From Plazaster borealis (taxonomy: Eukaryota > Echinodermata > Asteroidea > Forcipulatida > Labidiasteridae), in assembly GCA_021014325.1 (NCBI GenBank), contig CM037476.1, positions 20,434,827 through 20,498,826 on the forward strand: 64,000 nucleotides of DNA, read 5' to 3'. Under the pieces are notes generated by a model. That model was not told the DNA's origin. It ran no database searches and was given only the letters and a program-made list of their open reading frames with translations. Position numbers and translations under genes: made by a program. Positions 34,801 through 43,187 of this stretch are shown piece after piece; positions within the stretch are counted from its first letter, which is position 1; each line of letters begins with the position of its first letter.

Positions 34801-37800
34801 GTTGGCCTCTTTCGTAACAATCTCTCTTGTTGTACGTGCACGTATGTTTCGCCAGGCATAACAAAAGGGGCTATTGACGCTAGCACCTTTTATAGAGGGG
34901 CCATTTAGTCCAGCAACTTAGTGCAATCATTTGCCAGTTTCGTGCACTTTGTGGTAAAATCATGAAACTTGGTACCACAACCTGAACAATTAGATAAAGT
35001 GCAATCTCTGAAAGGCATGTGATTTTTTTCAAAATGGCCACTATATCACATCATAATAAGTTAGATGGTTGAAATCTACATTTTGGTGTCTATTATGTAA
35101 GTTTGTAGGGTCTAAGAGTTACAAAAAAAAGTATCTTCGGAAGTATCAAACTCTCAGGTCTCCCAATTTTTCAAAATGGCCGCCATTTTTGTAATAATTA
35201 CTGGCGATTTTGCACGATAACATAACTTGGGATGTAAGAGTTCCGGAATCTTCATTTTGGTCTCTATAATAAGGTTTGAAGAGTCTAACAGTTCAAAAGA
35301 AGCATTTTCGAAAGTGTCAGACTTCAATGTCTCCCCTTTTCAAAATGGCGGTTATGTTTTGATATACCTGGCGGCCATTTGGCATAATGATACTACACAG
35401 TAAACTTGGGGAAGAGTAAGAGGTCTATAGTTTTCATTCTGGTGTCTATAAGTTTCGAGGGGTCTAAGAGTGAAAAAAGCATTTTCGAAAGTGTCAACTT
35501 TGTAGGTTCCCTATTTCAAAATGGCAGCCATATTTTGTATATAAATTGCTGCCATATTGTTATCAAAATAAAGGTCCTAAGGATCTAACTGCACCATTTT
35601 CAAAATTGGTGGCCGAGTATTTTTCAAATGGCTGTACAGCGAATGTCTTTTTGTTATTTCGATATTGGACATTCACAAACGTTTGTACAGCAATGTCTAT
35701 ACTCTGCTTTTTCGATATTGGACATTGGACATTCACATACGTTTGTACAGCAACTGTCTACTTTGTTATTTCGATATTAGACATTGGACATTCACATACG
35801 TTTGTAACAGTGAATGTCTGCTTTACTTATTTGATATTTGGAATTGAACATCCACATAGGTTTGTACATTGTACAATGTCCAATATCAAACTATTGCATG
35901 CCATTTCAGAGACGCACTTTATCTAATTTTTTCATTTACATTTGGGCCAAGCATGCTTTTACCACAAAGTGCAACTTTTGACTTATCTGTTATGTAAAAT
36001 TTTTGGATTACCGGAAATAAACCATATAAATGGCTCAGTCGGCTGGTAATCCCAAAATTATATGAAAAAGTAATGCAGTTGTGGGCTGGCTGCGTGACGG
36101 CTTAGTCTTGCAGTGGTGACTATGTATTAAAAGTGACGCTCAGCGTAATGACTCATTGCCCGGCATATTTGAATCAAACTCCCCGCACTTCGCGTCAAAG
36201 CAAAGATCATCGACTGAAAAAGGCCTATTCTGTCTAGTTGAAGTTAACCCATGTATACGTTAGAGGGACATTGTGAATTGAAACAAGGTCGAGTACGGCG
36301 TTGGTAATGTTTGCAAGCATCTGCTACCGGTATGCTTACTCTCTTTAATTGAATCAAGCTAATGTACGCCATTGGTCATGTTGGCAAGCTTCTGCTACTG
36401 GTATGTTTATTCTCTTTGAATCAAGATAATGTACGGCATTGGTCATGCTGGCAAGCTTCTGCTTCTGGTATGCTTACACTATTTGAATCAAGATAATGTA
36501 CCTCGTTGGTAATGTTGGCAATGTTGGCAAGCTTATGCTACTGGTATGCTTACTCTCTTTGAATCAAGATAATGTATGGCGTTGGTAATATTGGCAAGCT
36601 TCTGCAACTGGAATGCTCACTCTCTTTATGTCAAGATAATGTACGGCATTGGTCATGTTGGCAAAGCTTCTGCTACTTGTATGCTTACTCTCTTTGAATC
36701 AAGATAATGTACGGCATTGGTCATGTTGGCAAAGCTTCTGCTACTGGTATGCTTACTCTCTTTGAATCAAGATAATGTACGGCATTGGTCATGTTGGCAA
36801 AGCTTCTGCTACTGGAATGCTTACTCTCTTTGAATCAAGATAATGTACGGCATTGGTAATGTTTCACATATTTGTTATTGTATGCATTCGTTGGGATACA
36901 CCAAGTGAGGATACCGGTCTTTGACAACTACCAAAAGTATACCCTGCCTTTAAAGACACTGGACACCTTTGGTAATTGTCAAAGACCAGTGTTCTCACTT
37001 GGTGTATCTCAACATATGCACAAAATAACAAACCTGTGAAAATTTGAACATAATTGGTCATCGAAGTTGCGAGATAATAATGGAAGAAAAAACGCCCTTG
37101 TCACACGAAGTTGTGTGCTTTCAGATGCTTGATTTCGAGACCTCACGCGTGAAATGAATTCAAATATTTTACTGAGAAATTACTTTTTTTCTCAAAAACG
37201 ACGTTACTTCAGAGGGAGCCGTTTCTCACCGTGTTTTATACTATCAACAGCTCTCCATTGATTGTTACCAAGTAAGTTTTTATGCTAACAATTATTTTGA
37301 GTAATTACCAATAGTGTCCAGTGCCTAAAAGGGTGTGTACAACATTGGTAAGAATGAAAATATAAATGCTCACAGATTTGCACATAACTTACATGGTCTA
37401 AAGATGGTTATGGAAGAAAACTTCCCTTGAAATAGTTTTGCTTGAAATGCCATGGTTTTTACGAAATTAGTAAAATAATAGTATTTATCAGGATAAATTC
37501 CAATGTTTAAAAAAAGTTAAAACACATAAGGGGTTTTTTCACTGTTTTCTCATGACTCCGAAGACCGATTTAGCTTAAACTTTCACAGGTTTGTTATTTC
37601 ATGTGTATGTTGGGTCACATCGAGTTTGGATACAGGTCTTTGGCAATTACCAATGTTGTACATACCCTTTAAACGCCGGAGACTCTATACCATGTACACA
37701 CACACGTGTCACGCATGCCGCTTCATGGAACGGAATCGTAGCCGGCTCGACTACGGTATATCCCCCACTAATCTTGTACGCAACATCGTGTTTGTGCAAC

Positions 37801-40800
37801 AACCAGTTCGCCAACAAAAGTGCAGCCAATGCTACGGTAACTTTAGGAATCTGGGACAGCCGAAAACAAATTTCCACTTTGTCAACATTAACCTGTTAAT
37901 TACCCGATAGTACCAATCCGATCAATCTCTAAACACACATGTTTTAAAGGTTCTGTATACATTTGGTAATGACTCTAAAAATTAATGGCAATAAAAACTT
38001 ACTATGTAAGAAACTTTTCACTACGAAGTACTGCGGTTATGTAAAAAGATGTCACTTTTTATCCCCACAAATTTGAATCTGAGAAGCGTTTATACTGACA
38101 GTATAACGTTTCTCAGATTGTGTATTCTATAATTGCAGATTATTCTTCCTGCTGCGTGGACATAACTGCTCCAGATTTTCGGCAATATCTCAAAAAACGC
38201 TACCACCTTTTGAAATGAAATTTTTCACATGTTAGTTTTATAGATCTACAACCATAATAGAATTGAAACAAACAAACAGTGGGTTCCAATTACCAAACGT
38301 ATACAATCACATTAACCTTGACTCAATAAATATTGTATCAGTGCACTGTGGGACATACCTTGAGGTTCACCACCAGGCCGGGTTTGGTGGGATCGTTGGC
38401 CAGGGCGAAGACCTGTTTTCCTTGCTCCCCTTCCAAGACCTCTCGCTGCTTCCTGACGATACGGAGGACGACTTCGCGGTCGGCCAGGAGCTCCCCGTCT
38501 ATGACCATCATCGCCTCCCTCGCTGCGTTGCTCTGCATGGTATCAGGGTTGCGACTCGTTGCGACCGCTCTCGCTTTCTTCGCCGTTAAGGTGGTGAGCT
38601 GATGACGTCTCAAGCTATAAATAGAATGTAAACATGAGAAGACAAGTTCACACGCACACTGTAAAGGGGGGGGTGGGGGTGTATAACAACGTTGATAACC
38701 GTTCGTGCCTTTATGTTTATAGGTTTTCCCGGCCAATTTCAGCAAAAATTCATCCAATTTCATTCGCACGCATTCAAATTCACGCATTTTCCCCTAATCC
38801 ACTCAAACTATGGTTTCTTTTTAGCTATTAATGCATTCAATTTTGTTTTCGTGCACACATGATTTCGTTTTTCTCATGCATAATCGTTTCAGTCATTTTA
38901 TTTCATTTATAGGCATTCAAGACTACACTTTGACCATTCTTAAGTTGAATTTCTACTACCTATTATACAATTGATGAAATCAAATTAAGACTCATCGAAG
39001 CGCACATGAATTTGTTGCCAGCTTGCGTTTTCTTTTTAGTTTATGGGCAATGAATTTCAGCTTGTGTGTGTTCAAATTAAACATAAGTTATTGCTTCCCG
39101 AGTAAGCTGACAAGAGCTCTATTACCGGCACTTTAGTTATCAGAGCCGTTTCCGTCTTGTTACATTTTCCTTACATCCTGTATTTTGATTTAATTGTAGA
39201 TACCGGTATTGTTCCTTTTGCTGGGCTACGCTTAAAGTTGCAGCATGCACCCGATAAGTTTGAAATGAAAACTATTTTGTTTTGCTATAGCCTTGAGATT
39301 GTTTGCCCTGGTATTTTTGTTGTCGTCTTTATTTCTGCTAATGTTCGGACCATGTCAAATTAGAAGTTAACAAATGTTTTAAAAGAAACAAAAGCTTAAA
39401 AGTATAAGGGGCCGTTATAAAATTTAAAACGAAATTGTTGTTGTTGTTTTCCTGTGCATTTTTTCACGGGTCATTTTCTTTTTCTGTTGGTTCATTTCAA
39501 TCTTCTATTTGTTTATTTATGTCTGAAGTTGATTTCTTGAACCTTCAATGTTCTGACTTCCCAGGCATCTCGGCATGAAAGTTTGACTTTAATTATACTA
39601 CTGTAAAAATTAATTTTCCTCAAAATATCTGCGTTTATATAGCCAAGTACGAAACAGAAAGCACTTAACATAGAAATTGATTTTGAATGCAAACACTTGG
39701 AAAAATGTTTACTCATTGATGAAATTGAATGGTTGACCAGCTCTTGCTGCTGGCTTTAACGAAAATTGAATGAGCTTATTTGAATGCTAAACTGGTGAAA
39801 TTGAATTACTTTTTTTGACTGTTTCCCACGAAATTGAATGAGCCCGGTGTTAAAATGAATGGATTGTTATTGAAATTGGCCGGGAAAACCCATAATAACA
39901 ATCGCTTATCAGGGCAGTCATACACTAAAAGTATTATACGGGATTGGTAGAGCTGACAAAATAGTCGCAGACAGTGTTCATGTTTTGTGTGATCAACCAC
40001 TGTGAAGTGTGGAAACCTCATTGATAAAAAGGGTAAGGTTCAATATCGGCAATCCAAAAATTGTACACAAAAGTAATGAAGTTGTGGGCTGGCTACGTGA
40101 CGGCTTAGTCCAGCAGGGGTGACGACGTGAGCAACGTTCAGCGTGTACTCCTTGCCCGACACATTTGAGAGTCCGGTTTTTTAAAAATGATAATTTGGTT
40201 TAAACGAAATAAGAATTTGTTTTACCAAATTATTAATGTGGTAAATCGAAATGAGAATTTGAAAATGAAAAATAAGAATTTGGTTTTTTGAAAAGAGGTT
40301 TTGGCTAATCAAAATAAGAATTTGGGCTAATCGAAATAAGAATTTGGATAATTGAAGCCAGAGTTTGCTAAATCGAAATAAGGAATTTGATTAATCGAAA
40401 CAAAAATTTGGTTAATCGAAATAGAAGTTTGGTTAATCGAAGTAGGAATTTGGTTAATCGAAATCGGGCTTTTGGTTAATCGAAATATGAGTTTTGTCAA
40501 TCGAAATAGGATCTTGATTAATCGAAAAAGTAATTTGGTTAATCGAAATATGAATTTGGTTAATCGAAATATGAGTTCGGTTAATCGAAATATGAATTGG
40601 TTAATCGAAATATGAGTTTGGTTAATCGAAATATGAGTTTGGTTAATCGAATGATAAGAATTGAGTTAATCGAAATCGGAACTGAGTTTTCAGAGACACT
40701 TCTCTCACTCATGGCAGTAATTCAGACGGACATTTGTTCACCTGACAAGGTTGCGGTATTGAGTTTTTAAATAAAGTAAACTTTCAGGTTAATAGGAAAT

Positions 40801-42638
40801 TGTTAATTTATTTGATTCGCCAATCAACTATGAATTTTACACACGGGCAACTTGGACTTGGCTCCAGGTCGAACAAGCTATGCAGCACCACATCAATACC
40901 TTATTACAAATTTTATTGAGTTTTGAACTTTTGAGTTTTTAAATTCTAACTGTATACATTTTAATGTTTGCGGAACTTTACCAATAGGCCTACCTTAAAG
41001 CAATCTTAAAGCAAACCTATATTGGTTTGTAAATTTGTGAAATTTATTTATTTTTCTTGTTGGGGAGGTGTTTTCTAAATTACTATCATCGCCTAAGATT
41101 GCAATAATTTCTAAATGCGATCCTGTTTCTTAATGATATACACTATCTTGAAGTAAATCAACAATGGGCAAAAGTTGTCCGACTTCCAGAGTTTGTCGGA
41201 AATGGAAGGGTAGAACTGAACGGGTCTTGATTAAACATGTTGGTGTGTTGTCGTGGAACACCTAATGATGATATTATTTATAAAGGTTTCGATGGTTTTC
41301 AGAACTGGTGTGCGATGGTTCTTTATTTTGTTGTAATGTTTTGACATGTAGACTTTTGGAAGGCAAGCCGTCAGTATTGTGCATCCAATACAAATTATAA
41401 TGAGCTAAAACATTTGTTTTAAAGATGATTGACCTTACAGGGGATACTGCAATCAGGTCTAGCTACCAAGGAACATTATAAAGGGATGGTACATTCATGG
41501 TGTTTGGAAGAGTATTCATTCCAATTATCTAGTTATCAAAAAACTGATCATAAAAGGATGGTACATCATTGGGTTTTGGAAGAGTACATTCATTCCAATC
41601 TATACGGAGCCTCCAAAGGGACATATGATGAAAACAAATTAGCGTACCAAGAAATAACTTAAGTTTTATAACTCGAGTTTGCAAGAAACATAGAATAAAG
41701 GGATGGCACATCATTTGTTTTTGGAAAAGTACATCCATTCCAATCGTCTAGTTTTCAAAAAAAATGTCATAAAGGAATGGTACATAGGTTTTTTGAAGTG
41801 TACACTCATTGCAGTCCTTCAGTTTTAAACAAATGTGTCATAAAGGGATGGTACATCATTGGTTTTTGGAAGAGTACATTCATTGCAGTCATTCAGTTTT
41901 AAACAAATGTGTCATAAAGGGATGGTACATCATTGGTTTTTGGAAGAGTACATTCATTCAAATCATCTAGTTTCCAAGAAATATATCATAAAGGGATGGT
42001 ACAGCATTGGTTTTTGGATTTATTCCAATCCTCTGGTTCTAAGTAGGACTTGAAACTTTGCATGGTGGGAGTACAATCAAGTGAGGTTTGCGGTGATACC
42101 GTATGCTTAAATCTCCTTTGAGAAGTGGTGGTTTCGTTTCGATCAGTATTCTCTGATCGTCTTCAGGAGAATGCTAGTCTAAAGAAACACATCATACAGG
42201 GATGGTTCATCATTGGATTTTGGAAGCATTTCAATCCTCTAATTCGCAAGAAATATATCTGAATGGAATGGGAGAAAAACATCACGAACCCGTAAACTTT
42301 AACCGCGTAAAGTGTTTTGAGTTTCCGGGAAAGCTACATGTTTTTTAAGAGTTCGTGATGGGCCACCTGTGAAATTGATTCACTGTTTAAACATTATTAC
42401 CGAATGTAAATACAGTCTCAGCGGTTCTCGGAAGCCTGTGATTCAACTATCCCAGGAAACACGACGTGGTTTTTGTTTGTTTATAGTTCTGTTGTGAGAC
42501 CCTTCGATTTCCAGATATGTACCTGAGGTTATAAAAAAAATGACCACCTACCGTGTCTGTAGATCCGGGCGCAGACGGGTTGCTGGGAGCTCGGTTCTTG
42601 GTCTGTTGGCGGACTCACTCGGTGTCCTGATCAGCCAT
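19734..42638 (-). CDS. dio: Iodothyronine deiodinase, selenoprotein, 7 coding exons (gene-level entry)
   Basis: Reductive deiodinases remove iodine from thyroid-hormone-like iodothyronines through a thioredoxin-fold active site carrying selenocysteine. The join 42638-42619, 38614-38359, 32620-32495, 26298-26104, 23473-23304, 21674-21566, 19892-19734 has GT-AG introns throughout and keeps one frame of 344 codons plus TAG. The only internal stop is TGA at codon 195, in the context RPLVIIASSLS-Sec-PPF, which matches the family active site (RPLVLNFGS..Sec-PPF type). Downstream, ADFLCVYLAEAHP matches the family ADFL.IYIEEAH block. His229 and His245 correspond to human DIO1 His158 and His174 with the same 16-residue spacing. 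Sec to first His is 34 residues, against 32 in DIO1. The aromatic after the first His is Phe234 where DIO1 has Trp163. The C-terminal half (residues ~180-340) is family-like. The N-terminal ~180 residues are longer than usual, charged, and lack a membrane segment. The family assignment is firm; which iodothyronine is the substrate, and at which ring, is not inferable. Confidence 0.93.
19893..21565 (-). other. Deiodinase intron 6
   Basis: 1.67 kb. Contains a family H-like fragment at about 19965-20090 (attggctgagagttgtgcg, tttcctttgtttgatc) and a family E element at 21190-21459. The rest shows nothing recognisable. Confidence 0.8.
21190..21459. mobile_element. Family E MITE, long variant
   Basis: Starts gggcccaatttcattaacgg and ends gttaagcagctctataggcc. 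The internal ccggaaggtaagcatgcctt is shared with 44229-44516. Confidence 0.65.
21566..21674 (-). CDS. dio: Deiodinase coding exon 6
   Basis: The acceptor is TACTTTGTAG and the donor is GCACAG then GTCGGT, the weakest donor of the gene. The 109 bases plus the two carried from exon 5 give 37 residues (256-292): NLLLEADKA, an acidic loop TFTDDPLDDS, then the strand VRIVLDTMTNSFAQ. The last part matches the family's P.VVDTM.N.S...Y segment. Confidence 0.9.
21843..22080 (+). mobile_element. tRNA-derived SINE, second family
   Basis: tRNA-like head with A-box tggctcagtggtt and B-box ggttcgaatcc, then the body ttttcctccattggggtttt and an A/T-rich tail (aataaaataaaa). Confidence 0.7.
22560..22884. 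repeat. Conserved dispersed block P, copy 2
   Basis: Uninterrupted copy, with attgcctgtgttaatttcag, atggtccagcttaggatatc and gatgacagcggccctcattg. See 10876 and 48235. Confidence 0.65.
23304..23473 (-). CDS. dio: Deiodinase coding exon 5 (catalytic core)
   Basis: The acceptor is CTGTCCAACAG and the donor is AA then GTAAGT. The exon is 170 bases, entering in phase 0 and leaving two bases over. It encodes residues 200-255: a helix (LAQLFREYKDRADF), the core strand and EAHP motif (CVYLAEAHPAE), and the DHRTVSER helix. These match the family's ADFL..Y.EEAH and NHQNLQDR blocks. A likely oddity is Tyr-Phe where vertebrate enzymes have Gly-Trp after the EAH motif. Confidence 0.93.
24635..24765. mobile_element. 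Short repeat element with 17-bp tandem (family N)
   Basis: Contains aaacgtccacacagttttgc then three copies of cacagagtgtatga and gcaacacagagct. The homologue at 46150-46262 has gtccacacagtgtttcttta and gtccacagagtgactgcaac. Confidence 0.6.
25677..26025. mobile_element. TTAA MITE, family B, flanked by a 60-bp direct duplication
   Basis: Starts TTAAAGGTATTGTACAC and ends GTGTACAGGGCCTTTAA. The flanks 25618-25680 and 26021-26085 are near-identical (aaaaggaacgaatttgtgtt ... aatcgttaagtt), far longer than a TTAA target. It ends 79 bases from the exon 4 donor. Confidence 0.8.
26104..26298 (-). CDS. dio: Deiodinase coding exon 4 with in-frame TGA (Sec)
   Basis: The acceptor is CTTTGTTCAG and the donor is TTTCAG then GTAAAA. 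The exon is 195 bases, phase 0 at both ends, residues 135-199. It carries the strand before the active site (DRPLVIIASS), then LS-Sec-PPFQ. The TGA sits five codons before the donor, so without selenocysteine the protein would end here and lose its whole catalytic domain. As in DIO2 (GSATU), there is no cysteine two residues before Sec; DIO1 has one. The exon lacks any open frame across its full length when TGA is read as stop. Confidence 0.93.
26116..26118 (-). other. Selenocysteine TGA codon
   Basis: Minus-strand TGA in frame between TCC (Ser) and CCT CCA TTT (Pro-Pro-Phe). It aligns with the catalytic Sec of deiodinases. Reading continues in frame through three further exons of clear family homology, which a genuine stop would not explain. 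Recoding needs a SECIS element in the 3' UTR. Confidence 0.92.
26350..26596. repeat. Local duplication, copy 1
   Basis: ataaaatagctgcggcaagt to gatcgtcgctctcttctt. Repeated almost exactly at 28006-28249, inside the neighbouring TIR element. Confidence 0.9.
27837..28005. repeat. 21-bp minisatellite, 8 copies
   Basis: Unit gggtcagcctggccgagacat with G/A variation. Because 21 is divisible by three, several frames stay open (MGQPGRD repeats on plus). No start, splice or codon evidence supports a protein. Confidence 0.95.
28006..28249. repeat. Local duplication, copy 2
   Basis: Copy of 26350-26596 inserted between the two 21-bp arrays. A second duplicated stretch (ccctatgggtcagcagaatc onward) starts at about 27711 and again at about 28255. 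Confidence 0.9.
28378..28660. repeat. 21-bp minisatellite, about 13-14 copies
   Basis: Same unit as 27837-28005, same orientation. Confidence 0.95.
29100..29276. repeat. Tandem repeat, about three ~62-bp units
   Basis: Each unit has gaggggatag...ttt.tatcccttg.. and ctcaaacctagccgaaa with drift. Confidence 0.75.
31067..31190. mobile_element. Foldback element, truncated copy
   Basis: Starts aaggttttcccggtcagttt and follows the left arm of the elements at 31620 and 38718, then is broken at a (TTTA)n tract. Confidence 0.6.
31191..31619. repeat. (TTTA)n-headed repeat, possible retroelement tail
   Basis: Begins tttatttatttattg, then aaatctttagacatatacac and an A-rich stretch. The layout resembles the minus-strand tail of a retroelement. 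Similar TTTA tracts occur at 30535 and 47378. Confidence 0.4.
31620..32348. mobile_element. Foldback element, copy 1
   Basis: Inverted ends aggttgccccggccaattt and aaattggccgggaaatcct. Interior packed with cattcaatttc on one arm and gaaattgaatg on the other. Contains the 42-bp tandem below. Confidence 0.75.
32109..32216. repeat. 42-bp tandem repeat, 2.6 copies
   Basis: Unit begins ctgttggagtatgatgggtt; copies are identical. Confidence 0.95.
32495..32620 (-). CDS. dio: Deiodinase coding exon 3
   Basis: The acceptor is TTTCTTTCAG and the donor is GAG then GTAGGC. The exon is 126 bases, phase 0 at both ends, encoding 42 residues (93-134) beginning RAIVETDRMVLEELELD and containing DWSKFHGILMPIVARY. 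It is charged and predicted helical. I do not recognise a separate domain in it. Inclusion rests on splice signals, an open frame, phase 0 on both sides and coding-like composition. Confidence 0.85.
33334..33723. mobile_element. TTAA MITE, family D
   Basis: Starts TTAAAGGGATTGCATACGTT and ends GTATACAGACCCTTTAA. Confidence 0.85.
33735..34075. mobile_element. TTAA MITE, family G, truncated
   Basis: Inverted relative to 4207-4585 (aaaggtggtagcgttttggg, cagctgcagtgcttcttact). The right end is replaced by a family A element at 34073. Confidence 0.65.
34073..34447. mobile_element. TTAA MITE, family A
   Basis: Starts TTAAAGGCATCGTACACGTT and ends CGCGTACGATGCCTTTAA. Central aaacttcttgcaagaagttt. 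Confidence 0.9.
34943..35973. mobile_element. 1.0-kb element with ~78-bp terminal inverted repeats
   Basis: The left TIR (34943-35020: tgcactttgtggtaaaatca ... attagataaagtgc) is mirrored by the right (35896-35973: gcactttatctaat ... ttttaccacaaagtgca). Inside are four degenerate 140-175-bp units with tcaaaatggc and aagcattttcgaaagtgtc, then about four 58-70-bp units with gatattggacattcacatac. No transposase frame. Confidence 0.75.
36000..36300. repeat. Flank block M, copy 1
   Basis: tgtgggctggctgcgtgacg and gcttagtc..gcag..gtgac match 40084-40180. Each copy is followed by a different minisatellite. Confidence 0.6.
36300..36862. repeat. ~68-bp minisatellite, about 8 copies
   Basis: Unit: gaatcaagataatgtacggc, attggtcatgttggcaa, gcttctgctactggtatgct, tactctcttt. 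One lone inverted unit is at 52693-52757. Confidence 0.9.
36950..37329. mobile_element. TTAA MITE, family A
   Basis: Starts TTAAAGACACTGGACACCTT and ends agtgtccagtgcctaaaa. It directly follows a family F right-end remnant (36855-36953). Confidence 0.8.
37326..37672. mobile_element. TTAA MITE, family F
   Basis: Starts taaaagggtgtgtacaacat and ends gttgtacatacccTTTAA. Nearly abuts the preceding family A element. Confidence 0.8.
37944..38315. mobile_element. TTAA MITE, family D
   Basis: Starts TTAAAGGTTCTGTATACATT and ends cgtatacaatcacattaa. Lies 43 bases from the exon 2 donor. Confidence 0.85.
38359..38614 (-). CDS. dio: Deiodinase coding exon 2
   Basis: The acceptor is TTTATAG and the donor is AAG then GTATGT. 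The 256 bases encode residues 7-92: a basic N-terminal stretch (LRRHQLTTLTAKKARA), then a charged helical segment containing REVVLRIVRKQREVLE, then TKPGLVVNLK. No hydrophobic membrane-spanning run is visible, unlike the N-terminal anchor of vertebrate deiodinases. GC content and codon use stand out from the AT-rich flanks. A TTAA-type MITE ends 43 bases beyond the donor. Confidence 0.88.
38718..39893. mobile_element. Foldback element, copy 2
   Basis: Inverted ends ataggttttcccggccaatt and aattggccgggaaaacccat. 1.18 kb, with gaaattgaatg/cattcaatttc boxes near both ends. Confidence 0.75.
40030..40184. repeat. Flank block M, copy 2
   Basis: tgtgggctggctacgtgacg and ttgcccgacacatttga correspond to 36073-36180. 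Confidence 0.6.
40185..40682. repeat. ~20-bp minisatellite, 20 or more copies
   Basis: Core ggttaatcgaaatatgaatt, increasingly regular toward the right. Confidence 0.95.
41440..42265. repeat. ~75-85-bp minisatellite, interrupted
   Basis: Core cataaagggatggtacatca, ttggtttttggaagagtaca, ttcattccaatc. About ten units. A piece of the family I MITE (42074-42175) splits the last units. A lone core sits at 45714-45745. Confidence 0.9.
42619..42638 (-). CDS. dio: Deiodinase coding exon 1 (start codon)
   Basis: Reads MADQDT plus two bases (GA) and then a textbook GTGAGT donor. The start context is GAAATGG with A at -3. The two leftover bases join the C that opens exon 2 to give Asp, so the phase matches exactly. 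An alternative donor (CACG then GTAGGT) lies further downstream at about 42551. Using it would run through the TGA that immediately follows ACCGAG, so the GTGAGT donor is preferred for the coding transcript. The alternative would leave translation to start at Met33 in exon 2. Confidence 0.75.
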
Positions 42639-42769
42639 TTCAATCGATGAAGACCAACTCTCACTCGCAGACAAAACACTCAAACTGTCTCCGTCGTAGT
42701 CAAGACGCTTCTTTTTATTGGATAGGCTGGAGTCTCATTTGCATATTCCTGGCAGGGTTTGCACCAATG
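42639..42769 (-). promoter_or_regulatory. Predicted deiodinase core promoter and 5' UTR
   Basis: Reading on the minus strand upstream of the ATG there are a TATA-like ATAAAAAG (42718-42711), overlapping a CCAAT (42721-42717), then an octamer ATGCAAAT (42744-42737), about 75-105 bases from the start codon. A plus-strand CCAAT lies at 42764-42768. Transcription would start near 42680-42690, leaving a short 5' UTR. The motifs are seen; their function is inferred. Confidence 0.5.
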
Positions 42770-43187
42770 AGATCGCGAAGTGTGGAGTAAGAAAACTTGC
42801 TGTTTTGCATATATAGACAGCACTATGTACATCGTGTGATGTAGTGTGCGCAGAGCGATGGCTCCTGCCTGGCGTTCGAGACGAGAGACCGGTACGAAGT
42901 GACAGCGCACGTGTCGAATTGTGTGGGAGTGGAGTGAATTGCATTGGCCGTGTGCGTAGGCTACCCCATGGAGCCTCGTTCGGGAACAATCACCAAGTAT
43001 CACCGTATTCGTGAAGCCGCTAGATTAAGCAAATATTTACACTCATTGACACGGGCCACATTTCATTTATTACAGATATAGTTCTTCACTGGCGATGACA
43101 TGTCATGACTAAAACATATTTTGGCCCGGGAGTTCGCGCCCAAATGGTAGTATCAGTACTTTAGGAAATACTTCAACTTATGATTTG

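Larger units (their letters stand above)
32621..38358 (-). other. Deiodinase intron 2
   Basis: 5.7 kb, mostly repeats: MITEs at 33334, 33735, 34073, 36950, 37326 and 37944, a TIR element at 34943, and a minisatellite at 36300. Confidence 0.8.
38615..42618 (-). other. Deiodinase intron 1
   Basis: 4.0 kb. Contains a foldback element (38718-39893), the flank block M with an AATCGAAAT minisatellite (40030-40690) and a 77-bp minisatellite (41440-42260). Confidence 0.7.

Noticed and set aside
36300..36862. CRISPR array
   Set aside because: Units are contiguous with no unique spacers, and the genome is eukaryotic.
38263..38602. Plus-strand open frames over deiodinase exon 2
   Set aside because: Antisense shadows of the real minus-strand exon.
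42680..43003. 107-codon minus-strand frame upstream of the deiodinase start
   Set aside because: Overlaps the promoter motifs, has no recognisable domain and is not in a spliced relation to exon 1.
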